Shown one piece after another: positions 53,099 through 62,462 of a stretch of DNA of 62,752 bases. The stretch is from NCBI GenBank assembly GCA_937136425.1, contig CAKZON010000042.1:1-62752 (forward strand), given 5' to 3'. Both the position numbers and the translations under genes were made by a program. The notes under the pieces are model-generated. The model ran no database searches and had not been told where the DNA came from. It saw only the letters and a program-made list of their open reading frames with translations. Positions within the stretch are counted from its first letter, which is position 1. Each line of letters opens with the position of its first letter. Source of the DNA: an uncultured Crocinitomix sp. Its GTDB lineage: Bacteria; Bacteroidota; Bacteroidia; Flavobacteriales_D; Crocinitomicaceae.

Positions 53099-53259
53099 AT
53101 GATGCAAAGGGAGATATAAAATCAAACTTTCTTCTCTATGTAGACACGCTGATGGAGTATCACCTTTCGATTGATCCGGACAAACTGGATGATCATTCAT
53201 GGGCGCAAAAATTCAAAATGTTAGGTGATATCAGACAACAGGAATCAAAATCAGAATGA
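52727..53259 (+). CDS. Tail assembly chaperone, -1 frameshift product
   Basis: The frame -1 to the chaperone is open from 53071 to 53259, has no start codon of its own, and encodes YVQLINDAKGDIKSNFLLY... to a stop 15 bp before the tape measure. The heptamer G GGT TTT (53077-53083) is in the correct 0-frame phase for XXXYYYZ slippage and the next codon read is TAC. The fused protein (about 177 residues) would resemble lambda gpGT and bind the tape measure. Confidence 0.75.
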
Positions 53260-53274
53260 AAACGGCATTAAACA

Positions 53275-55260
53275 ATGGCAGACGGTTACACATACGAGTT
53301 GCGGGTAAAAGACCTGATGAGTCGTGCATTTGCTCGCGCTGGCAATGCAGCTACCCAACTTTTTAACCGTTTAAACCGTGGTCAAAGGGATTTTCTTGCA
53401 ACTTCAGGTCGGATTCCAAACAATATTCAACAATTAGAAAAACGCTTAACAAGCCTCTCTCAAAAACGAGACGTTGCATTTTCCACCAAGGAAATAAGAC
53501 AATACAATCAAGAGATTCGGCAAACTGAAAAGCAATTAGACAAATTGAGGGATCAGCCCCCAGACGGTTTTTTATCTCGTTTGAGATCGGCAAAGGGGCT
53601 GATTTCCTCTTTCTTATTATTTGGTGCATTTACAGGTTTTGCACGATTAGGAGCTGATCTTGAACAAACAAGAATCAGTTTCCAGACTTTAACTGGCAGT
53701 ATTGAAAAAGGAAATGAACTATTGGCGGATGTTGATGAGTTCGCTAATATGACTCCTTTCTCCAATTCTGTCCTTCAAGAAAATACAAAACTTCTTTTAA
53801 ACTTTGGCTTTGCTCAGGAGAGAGTTATACCAACACTTCAACGACTTGGAGATGTGTCTGGAGGTAACGCTGAAAAAATGAATTCATTGACACTGGCCTT
53901 TGCTCAAGTTAGCAGTGCTGGTAAACTTCAAGGGCAGGATCTAATGCAGATGATTAATGCTGGATTTAATCCCCTTCAGGAGATAGCCCGAACTACCGGT
54001 GAAAGTATGGCTGTGCTCAGGGACCGAATGAGTCAAGGGGCAATCTCAGCCCAAATGGTTGAAAACGCCTTTATATCTGCTACCTCTGAAGGAGGAATGT
54101 TCCAGGGCATGATGGAAAAGCAAAGTCAATCATTAGGTGGAAAGTGGAGTACCTTTATGGGAAAACTACAGTCAGGAATCGCTAAAACTGCCGAGAAACT
54201 TGCGCCTGTTTTAGGTAAAATAGTTGACTTCGCAATTCAGACTATTAGTTGGCTTGGTAAGTTCCCTGGAATGATCAAAAGAAATTTGGACGTTCTTATT
54301 CCTTTAGGTGTCGCGGTAGTTGCCTTAGTACTTGCTTTAAAAGGTCAGGCATGGTGGGCTGCAATCTCAATGAAGGGCCAGGCGTTTTGGACAGGAATAC
54401 TAACTGCCAAACAATGGCTTTTGAATATTGCTCTAAATGCTAATCCAATTGGTTTAATTGTAGCAGGAATAGCTTTACTAATTGCCGGTATTGCAGCTGT
54501 CGTTAAAAAGTATGATGAATGGAAAGATCGACTTATTGTTGTTTCCGGACCATTGTCCTTTTTGATAAAACTAATCGTAACGTTTGGTGATCATTGGAAA
54601 CGAATAAAAGAAGCCTTTTCAATGGGTGGTATAATGGAGGGCATTAAGGCCATAGGTGTTATGCTTATTGATTTTATGCTCGCGCCTTTACAGTATTTAT
54701 TAGAATTGGCCAGTTACATTCCAGGACTTGGTGACATTGCTGGGGATAGTGCGCTTACAATAAAAAACATGCGCCGTTCGCTCGGTATTGATGTTGGAGA
54801 TGATAATAGGACTAAAGATGAGCGATTGGATGATGGTATCTATCAACTCTCTTTGATCAACGGTAGCATTGATGAAAAGATGAAAATCTTTTCAAACCGT
54901 ATATCGAACCTGGACATGACGGATGACCAGCGTTTGACATTGATGGATGAAGCTCGTCAACGATTAATTGCAGCTGAAGAAAGTAAGAAGAAAAGAAAGG
55001 ATGATCGTATTGCTGAAGAACAGGCTCTTAATACACCTGGTGCATTCAACGAAGAAACTGACGGAGTTGAAGAAACTACAGAGGCCATTGCAACTGGAGG
55101 TAAAAAGCAGTTTATACTCAATGTTCAAATTGACAAAGTATTAGAAACAGTAAATCAATATGTGAGTGACGGTCAACAATCAGCAGACGAGCTCACGGAC
55201 ATGGTAATGGATGAATTTACTCGTCGATTACACGGAACTTTTAAAGCAGTAGGACAATAA
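53275..55260 (+). CDS. Tape measure protein
   Basis: 661 residues. A coiled coil near residues 45-95 precedes a tape-measure-type domain (ADLEQTRISFQTLTGSIEKG, FGFAQERVIPTLQRLGDVS) and hydrophobic helices near 345-410. It is shorter than Mu's (gp42), predicting a short tail of roughly 100 nm. Its length sets tail length. Confidence 0.85.
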   Translation: MADGYTYELRVKDLMSRAFARAGNAATQLFNRLNRGQRDFLATSGRIPNNIQQLEKRLTSLSQKRDVAFSTKEIRQYNQEIRQTEKQLDKLRDQPPDGFLSRLRSAKGLISSFLLFGAFTGFARLGADLEQTRISFQTLTGSIEKGNELLADVDEFANMTPFSNSVLQENTKLLLNFGFAQERVIPTLQRLGDVSGGNAEKMNSLTLAFAQVSSAGKLQGQDLMQMINAGFNPLQEIARTTGESMAVLRDRMSQGAISAQMVENAFISATSEGGMFQGMMEKQSQSLGGKWSTFMGKLQSGIAKTAEKLAPVLGKIVDFAIQTISWLGKFPGMIKRNLDVLIPLGVAVVALVLALKGQAWWAAISMKGQAFWTGILTAKQWLLNIALNANPIGLIVAGIALLIAGIAAVVKKYDEWKDRLIVVSGPLSFLIKLIVTFGDHWKRIKEAFSMGGIMEGIKAIGVMLIDFMLAPLQYLLELASYIPGLGDIAGDSALTIKNMRRSLGIDVGDDNRTKDERLDDGIYQLSLINGSIDEKMKIFSNRISNLDMTDDQRLTLMDEARQRLIAAEESKKKRKDDRIAEEQALNTPGAFNEETDGVEETTEAIATGGKKQFILNVQIDKVLETVNQYVSDGQQSADELTDMVMDEFTRRLHGTFKAVGQ

Positions 55261-55838
55261 TGGCGAATGAATTTGACATAAATTTACTTTATCAGCAACT
55301 CTACGGATATGTTGGCCCTCCATTTCCTGAAGCAGGAAATGCAAACGCATTTATTCCATCAAGTCCTTTAGGAACTGTTGAATCCTTTTCGAATCAATTC
55401 AAGAAAGATTGGGTTGGTAAAGAAATGATCATGCCGGTTAAATTTTCGATTCCTGGTTTTGAATGGGATTTTCCTTTTGAACCAATAGTTTCACTTCGCA
55501 TGGCCAATAAGGTTATTCGCAAATATCCAAAACACAACAACGGATCCGGATCTATAAAAGAAAGTTGGGGGCGTGATGATTATCGATTAATAATCAAAGG
55601 CGCTTTACTCGACTTAACTAATAATCGATATCCTGAAGATCAGCTGCAAAGTTTAAAACGATTTTTAACATATCGCGGATCCATCAAAGTTGAATGTCCT
55701 GTTTTCCGAATTTTTGATATTGAGTATTTGGCAATTGAGAATGTTGATATTCCACACTCAACAGGAATTGCTATTCAAAAGTTTACCATCAATGCTTATT
55801 CTGACCAATTGTTTGATTCATTATTAATTGAGACATGA
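55260..55838 (+). CDS. DUF6046-like baseplate protein
   Basis: 192 residues. GSGSIKESWGRDDYRLIIKGALLD and SFTINAYS-like C-terminus match a common Bacteroidota phage family (DUF6046) placed between tape measure and hub. Overlaps the tape measure stop by one base. Confidence 0.65.
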   Translation: MANEFDINLLYQQLYGYVGPPFPEAGNANAFIPSSPLGTVESFSNQFKKDWVGKEMIMPVKFSIPGFEWDFPFEPIVSLRMANKVIRKYPKHNNGSGSIKESWGRDDYRLIIKGALLDLTNNRYPEDQLQSLKRFLTYRGSIKVECPVFRIFDIEYLAIENVDIPHSTGIAIQKFTINAYSDQLFDSLLIET

Positions 55839-56794
55839 TTAGAGTAATGGTATCTGAAATAACGCTTGGTAAGTTTAAACTTAATCACCTCATATCGTGT
55901 CAGGTGAGAAAAGACGTTGATAAACTATCTGATTCGGCTACAATTAAGTTGCCCGGCATGGCCTATGGTCAAGCTCTCGAAATTGAAAGCAAAATCAAAC
56001 GGGGTGATGCTGTGACCATCAAGTTAGGATATGAGGGGTATCTATTTGAAGAATTCAACGGATTTATATCAAGTATTGCAACTGATAACACGATCATTAT
56101 TGAATGTGAGGATAGCATGTTTTTGACACGAAAAGAGGTTGAAAATAAGCAATACCAAAATACAGATGCAACTGCTATCATTCAGGATGTGATTAATCAA
56201 TTACCAGGAATTAAAATGGTTGCTGGTGAGGGAGTAGATATTCTCAAGTATGACAAGTTCACAATCAATGAAGCAACCGGTTATGATGTATTGAAGAAAA
56301 TCAAGGAAGAAACCGGGCTTCATATTTTCATGAAAGGAACGGAGCTTCATGTTTATCTCCAGTACACCTATAATACTGGAAAGGTTAAATATGATTTTGC
56401 CAAAAATGTGCAAAGCTCAAACTTAAAGTATTTGCATGAAGCTGACAAGAAAGTACTTGTCGAGGTTGTAGGTATCGATCGGGAGAACAAAAAAGTGAAA
56501 GTTGAAGTTGGAGAAAAGGGTGGAGATAAAATTACTGTTCACCGGTATAATGTTCATGACCCTGAAGCATTAAAAAAAATTGGAGAGGAAGAAATAATTA
56601 AACACCGGTTTACTGGTTACGAGGGTGATTTTACTACATGGTTATTGCCTTATATAACAACTGGTGCAAGTGCAGATATGTTGGATCCTGATTATGTATC
56701 AAGGCAAGGAGTTTATTATACGTCAGCTGTCACAACAACATTTGATAAGAATGGCGGAAAAAGAAAAGTGGTACCATCAATTAAAGTAGCATGA
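55835..56794 (+). CDS. Baseplate hub protein (gpD/gp44-like)
   Basis: 319 residues. YDVLKKIKEETGLHIFMKGTEL and repeated small beta domains fit late control gene D/Mu gp44 hubs. Carries the spike and joins to the tube. Confidence 0.72.
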   Translation: MIRVMVSEITLGKFKLNHLISCQVRKDVDKLSDSATIKLPGMAYGQALEIESKIKRGDAVTIKLGYEGYLFEEFNGFISSIATDNTIIIECEDSMFLTRKEVENKQYQNTDATAIIQDVINQLPGIKMVAGEGVDILKYDKFTINEATGYDVLKKIKEETGLHIFMKGTELHVYLQYTYNTGKVKYDFAKNVQSSNLKYLHEADKKVLVEVVGIDRENKKVKVEVGEKGGDKITVHRYNVHDPEALKKIGEEEIIKHRFTGYEGDFTTWLLPYITTGASADMLDPDYVSRQGVYYTSAVTTTFDKNGGKRKVVPSIKVA

Positions 56795-57357
56795 CAAAAG
56801 AGCAACAATTCATAAAAATGCTAAAGGATAATATTCTCACAAATGAGACTGTTACCATTTTTCAAGCTGTTGTTGAAACTGCTGGAGACACGTCATGTTC
56901 TATTCGATCTACGGCGGATGATATTGTACTCAATGATGTTCAATATACTTCAACAGAATCGAATGATAAAGGTATTGTTATCCAACCAAAAGAGGGAACA
57001 AATGTGTTGGTAGGTCAAATTGGAAACGACATTAACTCACTTGTAATACTTGCAATAGACGAGGTTCAAAAGGTGACTATAAAAATGCCAGGGCTTGAAC
57101 TTATCGCTGATGAAAATGGACTAGAATTGAATGGCGGTGGAAATGGCGGATTAGTAATTTCTGCAAGTGTAGCTGATGATATAAATGACTTAAAAACAGA
57201 TTTAAACAACCTTAAAACAATATTTGCAACTCCAGCTTGGACACCTGTTCCTAATGATGGTGGTGCAGCGCTTAAAGCCGCGACAGCTGTATGGGCAGGA
57301 TCAACTTTAGCACCGACAGTTGCCACCGATTTAGAAAACAATGAGATAACGCATTAA
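56791..57357 (+). CDS. Baseplate spike-like protein
   Basis: 188 residues. An OB-fold-like first part (VVETAGDTSCSIR, GIVIQPKEGTNVLVGQIG) and a Gly-rich strand (LELNGGGNGGLVIS) resemble the gpV/gp45 spike. It is ATGA-coupled to the hub gene. The tip apex domain (DUF-type iron ligand) is not evident. Confidence 0.62.
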   Translation: MTKEQQFIKMLKDNILTNETVTIFQAVVETAGDTSCSIRSTADDIVLNDVQYTSTESNDKGIVIQPKEGTNVLVGQIGNDINSLVILAIDEVQKVTIKMPGLELIADENGLELNGGGNGGLVISASVADDINDLKTDLNNLKTIFATPAWTPVPNDGGAALKAATAVWAGSTLAPTVATDLENNEITH

Positions 57358-57626
57358 TGAAAGATCTACTCTTTGAAAATAATGACACAATAAGTGAGAT
57401 TGGAGAATCTACTCTTCAGCATCAAAAGGACATCATGATGTTTGAAAAAGGATGGAACAAATTCGCTCCGCATTTGGGTGTGGGAATTATGGGGTATTTG
57501 GATGATGAAACAACAGTTGAAACTTTAAAGACTTCAATTAGTGCGGAGTTTGTGCGTGATGGAATGAATGTAGTGGACATTGAAATCACAAATGATGGGA
57601 AAATAAGAACGAATGCGAATTATTAA
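57357..57626 (+). CDS. Baseplate wedge protein (gpW/gp25-like)
   Basis: 89 residues, with GWNKFAPHLGVGIMGYL and FVRDGMNVVDIEI resembling the W/gp25 family, which initiates wedge assembly. Conserved order spike-W-X-J supports this. Confidence 0.6.
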   Translation: MKDLLFENNDTISEIGESTLQHQKDIMMFEKGWNKFAPHLGVGIMGYLDDETTVETLKTSISAEFVRDGMNVVDIEITNDGKIRTNANY

Positions 57627-57891
57627 AGCAAAACATAATCAGACAATTGCTGACATTGCTCTTCAGGAATATGGAGACGTTGAAGGTGTATTCTTTATTG
57701 TGGAGGATAATCCAACTTTATTGGGAATTACCGACAACCTTCATCCGGGAGAGGAAATTCAAATTCGAGATGTAAGGATTAATGGACCAATGAAAGAATA
57801 TTTGTCGCAAAATGTAATTGCCACAGCGGAAAAAGCAAGGGGTGAAGGAATTGGTTATTGGAAAATTGAAAATGATTTTATAGTAAGTTAA
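57613..57891 (+). CDS. LysM-domain tail protein X-like
   Basis: 92 residues. The LysM core IKAKHNQTIADIALQEYGD and LHPGEEIQIRD is clear, as in P2 gpX. It binds to or passes through the hub. A 14-bp overlap with the preceding gene. Confidence 0.8.
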   Translation: MRIIKAKHNQTIADIALQEYGDVEGVFFIVEDNPTLLGITDNLHPGEEIQIRDVRINGPMKEYLSQNVIATAEKARGEGIGYWKIENDFIVS

Positions 57892-57892
57892 C

Positions 57893-58693
57893 ATGGCTGA
57901 AGATTTAAGTGAAATATTAGATGAAATTCAAGCAGAAGCAGATTTGCATACTGAACTTGATGAATTGGAATCAAACACATCATTAGTTGCTTTTTGGACG
58001 TTTGCAAAACAAGTATTTGCATTGTTCATATTAGAAATTAAGAAACTATTTGCTAAACACAAAGAAGAGGTTGAGGCATTAATTGATACAACTGAGGTTG
58101 GAGGAATAGAATGGTACCTTGATACTGCATCCCAATATCAACATGGAGACAGTTTGGTTATTCAAAACAATCGCCTGGTCTATTTGGAAGTAGATCCAGA
58201 TCTGCAAATTGTTAAACGGGTTTCAATCAAAGAGGATCCTGATTTGGTTTTGCAAGTTCGTGTTGTGAAAGAAGTGGCTGGAGATCTCATTCCTTTAGAC
58301 GCAACTGAGCATTCAGGTTTTTCGGCATACATGAATCGTAAAAAGGTACCTGGTACAGCTCTGGACATCCAAACTCTGGAAGCTGATGTTTTAAAACTTA
58401 CTGCAACAATTGAATTAGATCCAATTCTATATACAGACGCCGGTGAGTTAATTTCAAGTCCTGGAACCTTTCCTGTTGAAGAAACAATTTCCAATTACCT
58501 CAAGAACTTTGATTTTGGGGGTACTTTTTATATCTCCAAGCTAATTGATCAAGTTATGGAGGTTGAGGGGGTTGATGCGTTTTATATTGCCTCAAAAACA
58601 CTCAATGACATCAGCTTTACTTACAAGGTAGATTCAAACGCCGGACACATTGCACTTGACGATACCTCAATACTGACTTATGTACTTCTTTGA
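57893..58693 (+). CDS. Baseplate J-like protein
   Basis: 266 residues. The order SEILDEI, then a helical region, then LTATIELDPILYTDAGELI and the C-terminal VMEVEGVDAFYIASKT matches small J-family wedge proteins. Overlaps the next gene by 14 bp. Confidence 0.72.
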   Translation: MAEDLSEILDEIQAEADLHTELDELESNTSLVAFWTFAKQVFALFILEIKKLFAKHKEEVEALIDTTEVGGIEWYLDTASQYQHGDSLVIQNNRLVYLEVDPDLQIVKRVSIKEDPDLVLQVRVVKEVAGDLIPLDATEHSGFSAYMNRKKVPGTALDIQTLEADVLKLTATIELDPILYTDAGELISSPGTFPVEETISNYLKNFDFGGTFYISKLIDQVMEVEGVDAFYIASKTLNDISFTYKVDSNAGHIALDDTSILTYVLL

Positions 58694-59081
58694 TATTAAC
58701 ATATTAATAAAACAAATACTTCCACCATCATGGCGATACGTTAAGGTTCCTGATGGTGACGGTGGATTTGAAGATAAGGAAACTGGTAAGTTTTTCTTTA
58801 TTAAAGCTATCCTGAAACCATTTGATTCACTTTTGAGTGAATTCAAAGATTTTCGTAAAAGCACAAAATCTAAAATTAACCTTACTCCTCAAGTAATGGT
58901 TATGGAGCATCACATCAAAAACATCACAAGTCTTGATTATGGTGTTTATATATCTGATGTTGCGATTGGACATTTTAAAGTAAATGTTCCGGACACAGCA
59001 ATTGCTCATGAAAATGAAATACTAATCTTTTTAAATAACATCACACCTATTGGACGTAGGTACGAATTAAACTTTTACTAA
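58680..59081 (+). CDS. Baseplate or tail-end protein
   Basis: 133 residues, positioned as the gp48/I-type wedge protein after J, but with only weak motif evidence (PPSWRYVKVPDGDGGFED). Function inferred from order. Confidence 0.5.
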   Translation: MYFFDINILIKQILPPSWRYVKVPDGDGGFEDKETGKFFFIKAILKPFDSLLSEFKDFRKSTKSKINLTPQVMVMEHHIKNITSLDYGVYISDVAIGHFKVNVPDTAIAHENEILIFLNNITPIGRRYELNFY

Positions 59082-59485
59082 TGGCAACTACAAAAGCAGT
59101 ATTAAAGACATACTTCCAAAATGGCCTTAAACCAACAGAGGCGGAGTTTGAAGAATTTATTGACGCATTCGTGCATGTTGATGATGATTTAGATTTGGCA
59201 ATTGGAGCATTCGCAGAAGTTGGTGAGGCTGAGGCTGGTCTCGTGACAGATAAATACATGAACCCATTTCTCACAAAGGCAGCTATTTATGCCCTTGCAC
59301 GTCTCGCGAACATTCCTGAATTAGAAGCTGAAGTTGATGCTAAAATCGCGGATCAGGCTAAAATATTCTTCTCAGCTGGTGGACCACTACCATTGCCATT
59401 TTTGTATGATATAGGGAATTTCCTTGTACACAACTCTTCAATTGTTGTAATCAGAGTAAGCTCTGGTTGGGCTTATGTAATCTAA
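59081..59485 (+). CDS. Tail fibre N-terminal-type protein
   Basis: 134 residues. TTKAVLKTYFQNGLKPTEAEFEEFIDAFVH is the N-terminal segment common to Bacteroidota phage fibres. The GEAEAGLVTDKYMNPFLTKAA element resembles the fibre repeat. The rest is short, so this is a short fibre or a fibre base. Confidence 0.6.
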   Translation: MATTKAVLKTYFQNGLKPTEAEFEEFIDAFVHVDDDLDLAIGAFAEVGEAEAGLVTDKYMNPFLTKAAIYALARLANIPELEAEVDAKIADQAKIFFSAGGPLPLPFLYDIGNFLVHNSSIVVIRVSSGWAYVI

Positions 59486-59496
59486 AATTTATACAG

Positions 59497-60000
59497 ATGA
59501 ACTATTTTATAACAGACAACGGATCAGGAAAAGCAATCATCATGAATCCTGTACCACCAAATGCAGATCAATATCTGGATTTTAAATTAATCCTGGAAAC
59601 AATTCCACCTCTTCCTGCCGGGCATGAGTATGTTATTGTCAGTGATCAGCTTACGACGGCTGCAATTGATGCTGCTGGTCAACAAGAAATAAATGACGTT
59701 TTAACAGAATCCGAATTTTCTAAAATAGAACGTGAAACTAAAGAGGCAATGCTTGCTGGATTCACCTATGATCAAAATCAATTTAGTTTAGATCCTATTT
59801 ATCAACAGCATTGGGAAAGAATATACTCGTTATACAAAGCTGGAGCGTACAGCACCACAAATGTGCCGACAATGGCAGCGGTAAATTATCAAATGAGCGC
59901 TCAGCGAGTTGATGGGTTCTATAACGCTCTGCAATCTGCAATGATTGCAATATTGGAAACTGAGCGATCAAAAAAAGAAACATTTTTAAATTCATTATAA
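59497..60000 (+). CDS. Tail fibre-associated protein (DUF4376-like)
   Basis: 168 residues from ATG 59497. The C-terminal helices AGFTYDQNQFSLDPIYQQHW ... SAMIAILETE have the pattern of DUF4376 proteins encoded with phage fibres. Assembly or connector role inferred. Confidence 0.5.
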   Translation: MNYFITDNGSGKAIIMNPVPPNADQYLDFKLILETIPPLPAGHEYVIVSDQLTTAAIDAAGQQEINDVLTESEFSKIERETKEAMLAGFTYDQNQFSLDPIYQQHWERIYSLYKAGAYSTTNVPTMAAVNYQMSAQRVDGFYNALQSAMIAILETERSKKETFLNSL

Positions 60001-60001
60001 C

Positions 60002-60790
60002 ATGGTTAGAATAATAAAACAAGACAATAAAAAGGTTGTCATAAAAGACGAATTGAATAACGTTTTGGCATCATTTGGATGCGGAATGAATCTTTTCAAA
60101 AGAGATGAATCACTCGTAGTCATTTCTCAAAAATCAACTCCAAGAGAGGGAGGTTTCGTTTTGAGTTTTGGAAGTATTGAAAAGGAAAACTGTAGTCCTG
60201 TGATCACAGCGAACAATGTTGATGAGTTATTAACCGAACTTAACGAGAATTTCTTTGAACCGGGTTTTAGCTCGGCCTCGGGAGGCAGCGAGGCTTTCAT
60301 TGCTTATTCAATAGGCGGTGAATGGGTATTTAACGGAGATATGTGGAGAGGAATTGGGGATGGTTATAATATTGAAGAGTCAGCGCACAGCGAAATTTTC
60401 ATTGCACGTACTTATCCATTTGATGGAGATGCTGATTTTCTTAGTCCTGTTTTTTCACGTAATCGCAAATTTGGTCACATCATCCCAGTTAGTTCAGAAA
60501 TCGTTTCAATTCATGGTTTCATGAAAAATGAAATGCCAACTCAGGAGATCGGTTTTATTGTTCTGGTTATGCGACTAAATGAAGCTACCGGCACAATGGA
60601 TACTATTGATACTGTTGTGGCTAGTGCCTCAATGCAGAATGGTAAAAGTGATGAAATAGCTTACATTCTTGAGACTCCTGTCGCATTGGAAGCTGGAGAC
60701 AGTCTTATTTACGCAGTATCCTCCGAAATAACAGCTGCAACAACTATGAGAAACAAAGGATCATTCACCATAAACACAAGATTAATATGA
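60002..60790 (+). CDS. Predicted tail fibre/receptor-binding protein
   Basis: 262 residues. An N-terminal domain (residues 1-85) and a Ser/Gly linker GFSSASGGSE precede a beta-rich C-domain (FIAYSIGGEWVF, ILETPVALEAGDSLIYAVSSE) suited to trimeric receptor binding. Last structural genes before the methylase. Confidence 0.5.
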   Translation: MVRIIKQDNKKVVIKDELNNVLASFGCGMNLFKRDESLVVISQKSTPREGGFVLSFGSIEKENCSPVITANNVDELLTELNENFFEPGFSSASGGSEAFIAYSIGGEWVFNGDMWRGIGDGYNIEESAHSEIFIARTYPFDGDADFLSPVFSRNRKFGHIIPVSSEIVSIHGFMKNEMPTQEIGFIVLVMRLNEATGTMDTIDTVVASASMQNGKSDEIAYILETPVALEAGDSLIYAVSSEITAATTMRNKGSFTINTRLI

Positions 60791-61431
60791 CAACTTTACA
60801 AGATAGTATTCTATTTCAAGAAACTGGCCAGGACAATTTGATCCATCCTAGTATAATAGAAAAACCAATTTTTGATTTATCTGGTTTTCAAATCGAATCC
60901 GAATTCTATTTAACAAAAGACATTGATGGATGGCCAATGGCGAAAAGACTGATTGCTAAATCCTCGTTGAACTACAGATTTACTGAATCAGAAGACTTTA
61001 AAGGCGTAGAATTTACAACAGACTATTACACCGTTTTTGGTATCAATGCTGAAGATGAACGAATCATACTTGATGAACCTGTCGTTTGCTACACGATAGA
61101 ATCGAGTGAATATCATTCAATTGTTAGTTTAGAGACCTTAACACAGAATGCGCGTAAGGCTCAAATATTGGTATTAATGGGAACGGTAAGAAACACCCCA
61201 TTTGAGGCCAATGTAAGTGAAATCGTTAATTGGTATAAATCAGAATTAGACCTTTTCATCACTTATGGATTCTCAAACTTCAAGGATGCTCTTATTGCAG
61301 AAACTGATCCTGACCGATTAGCCGTCTTGGATGAAGTTCCACTTCCTGATATACTTCCCGGCGTGACAGCCAAAACAAACATCTTAAACCGCTTAAATGC
61401 GTATGAGGCGTTTGTTGCTGAACATAGTTAA
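60787..61431 (+). CDS. Predicted tail fibre-end protein
   Basis: 214 residues, ATGA-coupled to the preceding gene. Contains FDLSGFQIESEFYLTKDIDG and a helical C-terminal third. Unknown; possibly a fibre chaperone. Confidence 0.45.
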   Translation: MTTLQDSILFQETGQDNLIHPSIIEKPIFDLSGFQIESEFYLTKDIDGWPMAKRLIAKSSLNYRFTESEDFKGVEFTTDYYTVFGINAEDERIILDEPVVCYTIESSEYHSIVSLETLTQNARKAQILVLMGTVRNTPFEANVSEIVNWYKSELDLFITYGFSNFKDALIAETDPDRLAVLDEVPLPDILPGVTAKTNILNRLNAYEAFVAEHS

Positions 61432-61449
61432 CCATAAAACAAATATAAA

Positions 61450-62271
61450 ATGAGTGTGACCACGAAAACTCAGAAAAAGGGGATCAAAACCCCTGTCTCC
61501 TATTATGGAGGCAAACAAATGATGCTAAAGGAAATCCTTCCTTTAATTCCTGAACATGAAATCTACGTTGAGCCATTTTTTGGAGGTGGGGCCGTATTTT
61601 GGGCCAAAGAGCCTAAAAAATGTGAAGTGATTAATGATGTAAATATGAACATTGTTAATTTTTACGAGGTTCTTAAACACAGCTACTTTGATCTCCGGAA
61701 GAAAATTGAAGCAACACTTCATAGCAGAGAAACCTACAAAAAAGCGCTTATCATTTATGAAGCGCCTTGGTTGTTTGCAGATGACCCTGTTGTTAGAGCA
61801 TGGGCATTCTACGTTTGCACAAATCAAGGGTTTGCAACTAAGATCGGTACATGGGGATATGACAAAGGAAAGCGAGCCTTTACCGTACAGAATAAAATAG
61901 ACGCTTTCCAGGAACATCTCGCTGATCGGTTAAGATACACCCAAATTGAGCAAAACGAAGCTCACAAGGTTATCCTAAGCCGTGACACGGACAAAACGTT
62001 TCATTACGTTGATCCGCCGTACATAAATACCAATCAGGGTCATTATGGAGGGTACAATGAAGAACATTTTCGTCGTGACCTGGACACATTGGCATCAGTC
62101 AAAGGGAAATTCCTTTTAAGTACTTATCCTTCAGATGTGCTCGCCGAGTATGTTAAAAAGTATGGATGGCACACTAAAGAGGTGAAAAGAACCTTGTCAG
62201 CCTCCAATGGTAATAAGCTAAAGACCAGGAAAACAAAAATTGAAGTATTAACGGCTAACTATCCGATTTAA
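61450..62271 (+). CDS. Dam-type (D12 class) DNA N6-adenine methyltransferase
   Basis: 273 residues. Motif X/I region TPVSYYGGKQMMLKEIL, VEPFFGGGAVFW (AdoMet binding), and motif IV HYVDPPYINT. Methylates adenine in GATC or a related site. Stands at the right end, where Mu places com/mom DNA modification genes. The structured element at 62277 begins 5 bp after its stop. Confidence 0.88.
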   Translation: MSVTTKTQKKGIKTPVSYYGGKQMMLKEILPLIPEHEIYVEPFFGGGAVFWAKEPKKCEVINDVNMNIVNFYEVLKHSYFDLRKKIEATLHSRETYKKALIIYEAPWLFADDPVVRAWAFYVCTNQGFATKIGTWGYDKGKRAFTVQNKIDAFQEHLADRLRYTQIEQNEAHKVILSRDTDKTFHYVDPPYINTNQGHYGGYNEEHFRRDLDTLASVKGKFLLSTYPSDVLAEYVKKYGWHTKEVKRTLSASNGNKLKTRKTKIEVLTANYPI

Positions 62272-62276
62272 AAGTA

Positions 62277-62383
62277 GCCCCTGAGCAGTTGTCACACTTA
62301 ATGATGAAAAGCATCTCACCAAATATTGCCTTAAGCAATAGCTCAGGGGCAATTTCTTATGAGATGCTTTCGTTAAGTGTGAC
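62277..62383 (+). ncRNA. Pseudoknotted RNA-like element
   Basis: Three perfect helices interlock: P1 GCCCCTGAGC / GCTCAGGGGC (62277-62286, 62341-62350); P2 GTCACACTTAA / TTAAGTGTGAC (62291-62301, 62373-62383); P2b AAAGCATCTCA / TGAGATGCTTT (62308-62318, 62360-62370). A hairpin TATTGC / GCAATA (62324-62340) directly abuts P1. P1 crosses P2 and P2b, a pseudoknot with the strand order of an HDV-type ribozyme but lacking its P1.1 and P4. Family unknown. Confidence 0.65.
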
Positions 62384-62424
62384 GCTGTAAAGGTAGTGAA
62401 ATATCATTTAAATGGTATTATAAC

Positions 62425-62432
62425 TATATTTG
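62425..62432 (+). promoter_or_regulatory. Candidate -7 box of the small right-end gene
   Basis: TATATTTG fits TAnnTTTG and lies 30 bp before the ATG at 62463. No -33 box is evident. It suggests this gene is expressed separately from the late operon. Confidence 0.4.
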
Positions 62433-62462
62433 AATATCAATTCAATCAGTAATCGAAATTAT

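Noticed and set aside
59081..61431. Diversity-generating retroelement in the fibre region
   Set aside because: No reverse transcriptase gene and no template/variable repeat pair are seen in the window.
62277..62383. An HDV-like ribozyme
   Set aside because: The topology is similar, but P1 is 10 bp rather than 7, and neither P1.1 nor P4 nor a clear catalytic C context is found.
62277..62383. A plain rho-independent terminator
   Set aside because: There is no T run after any helix and the helices cross, unlike a terminator hairpin.
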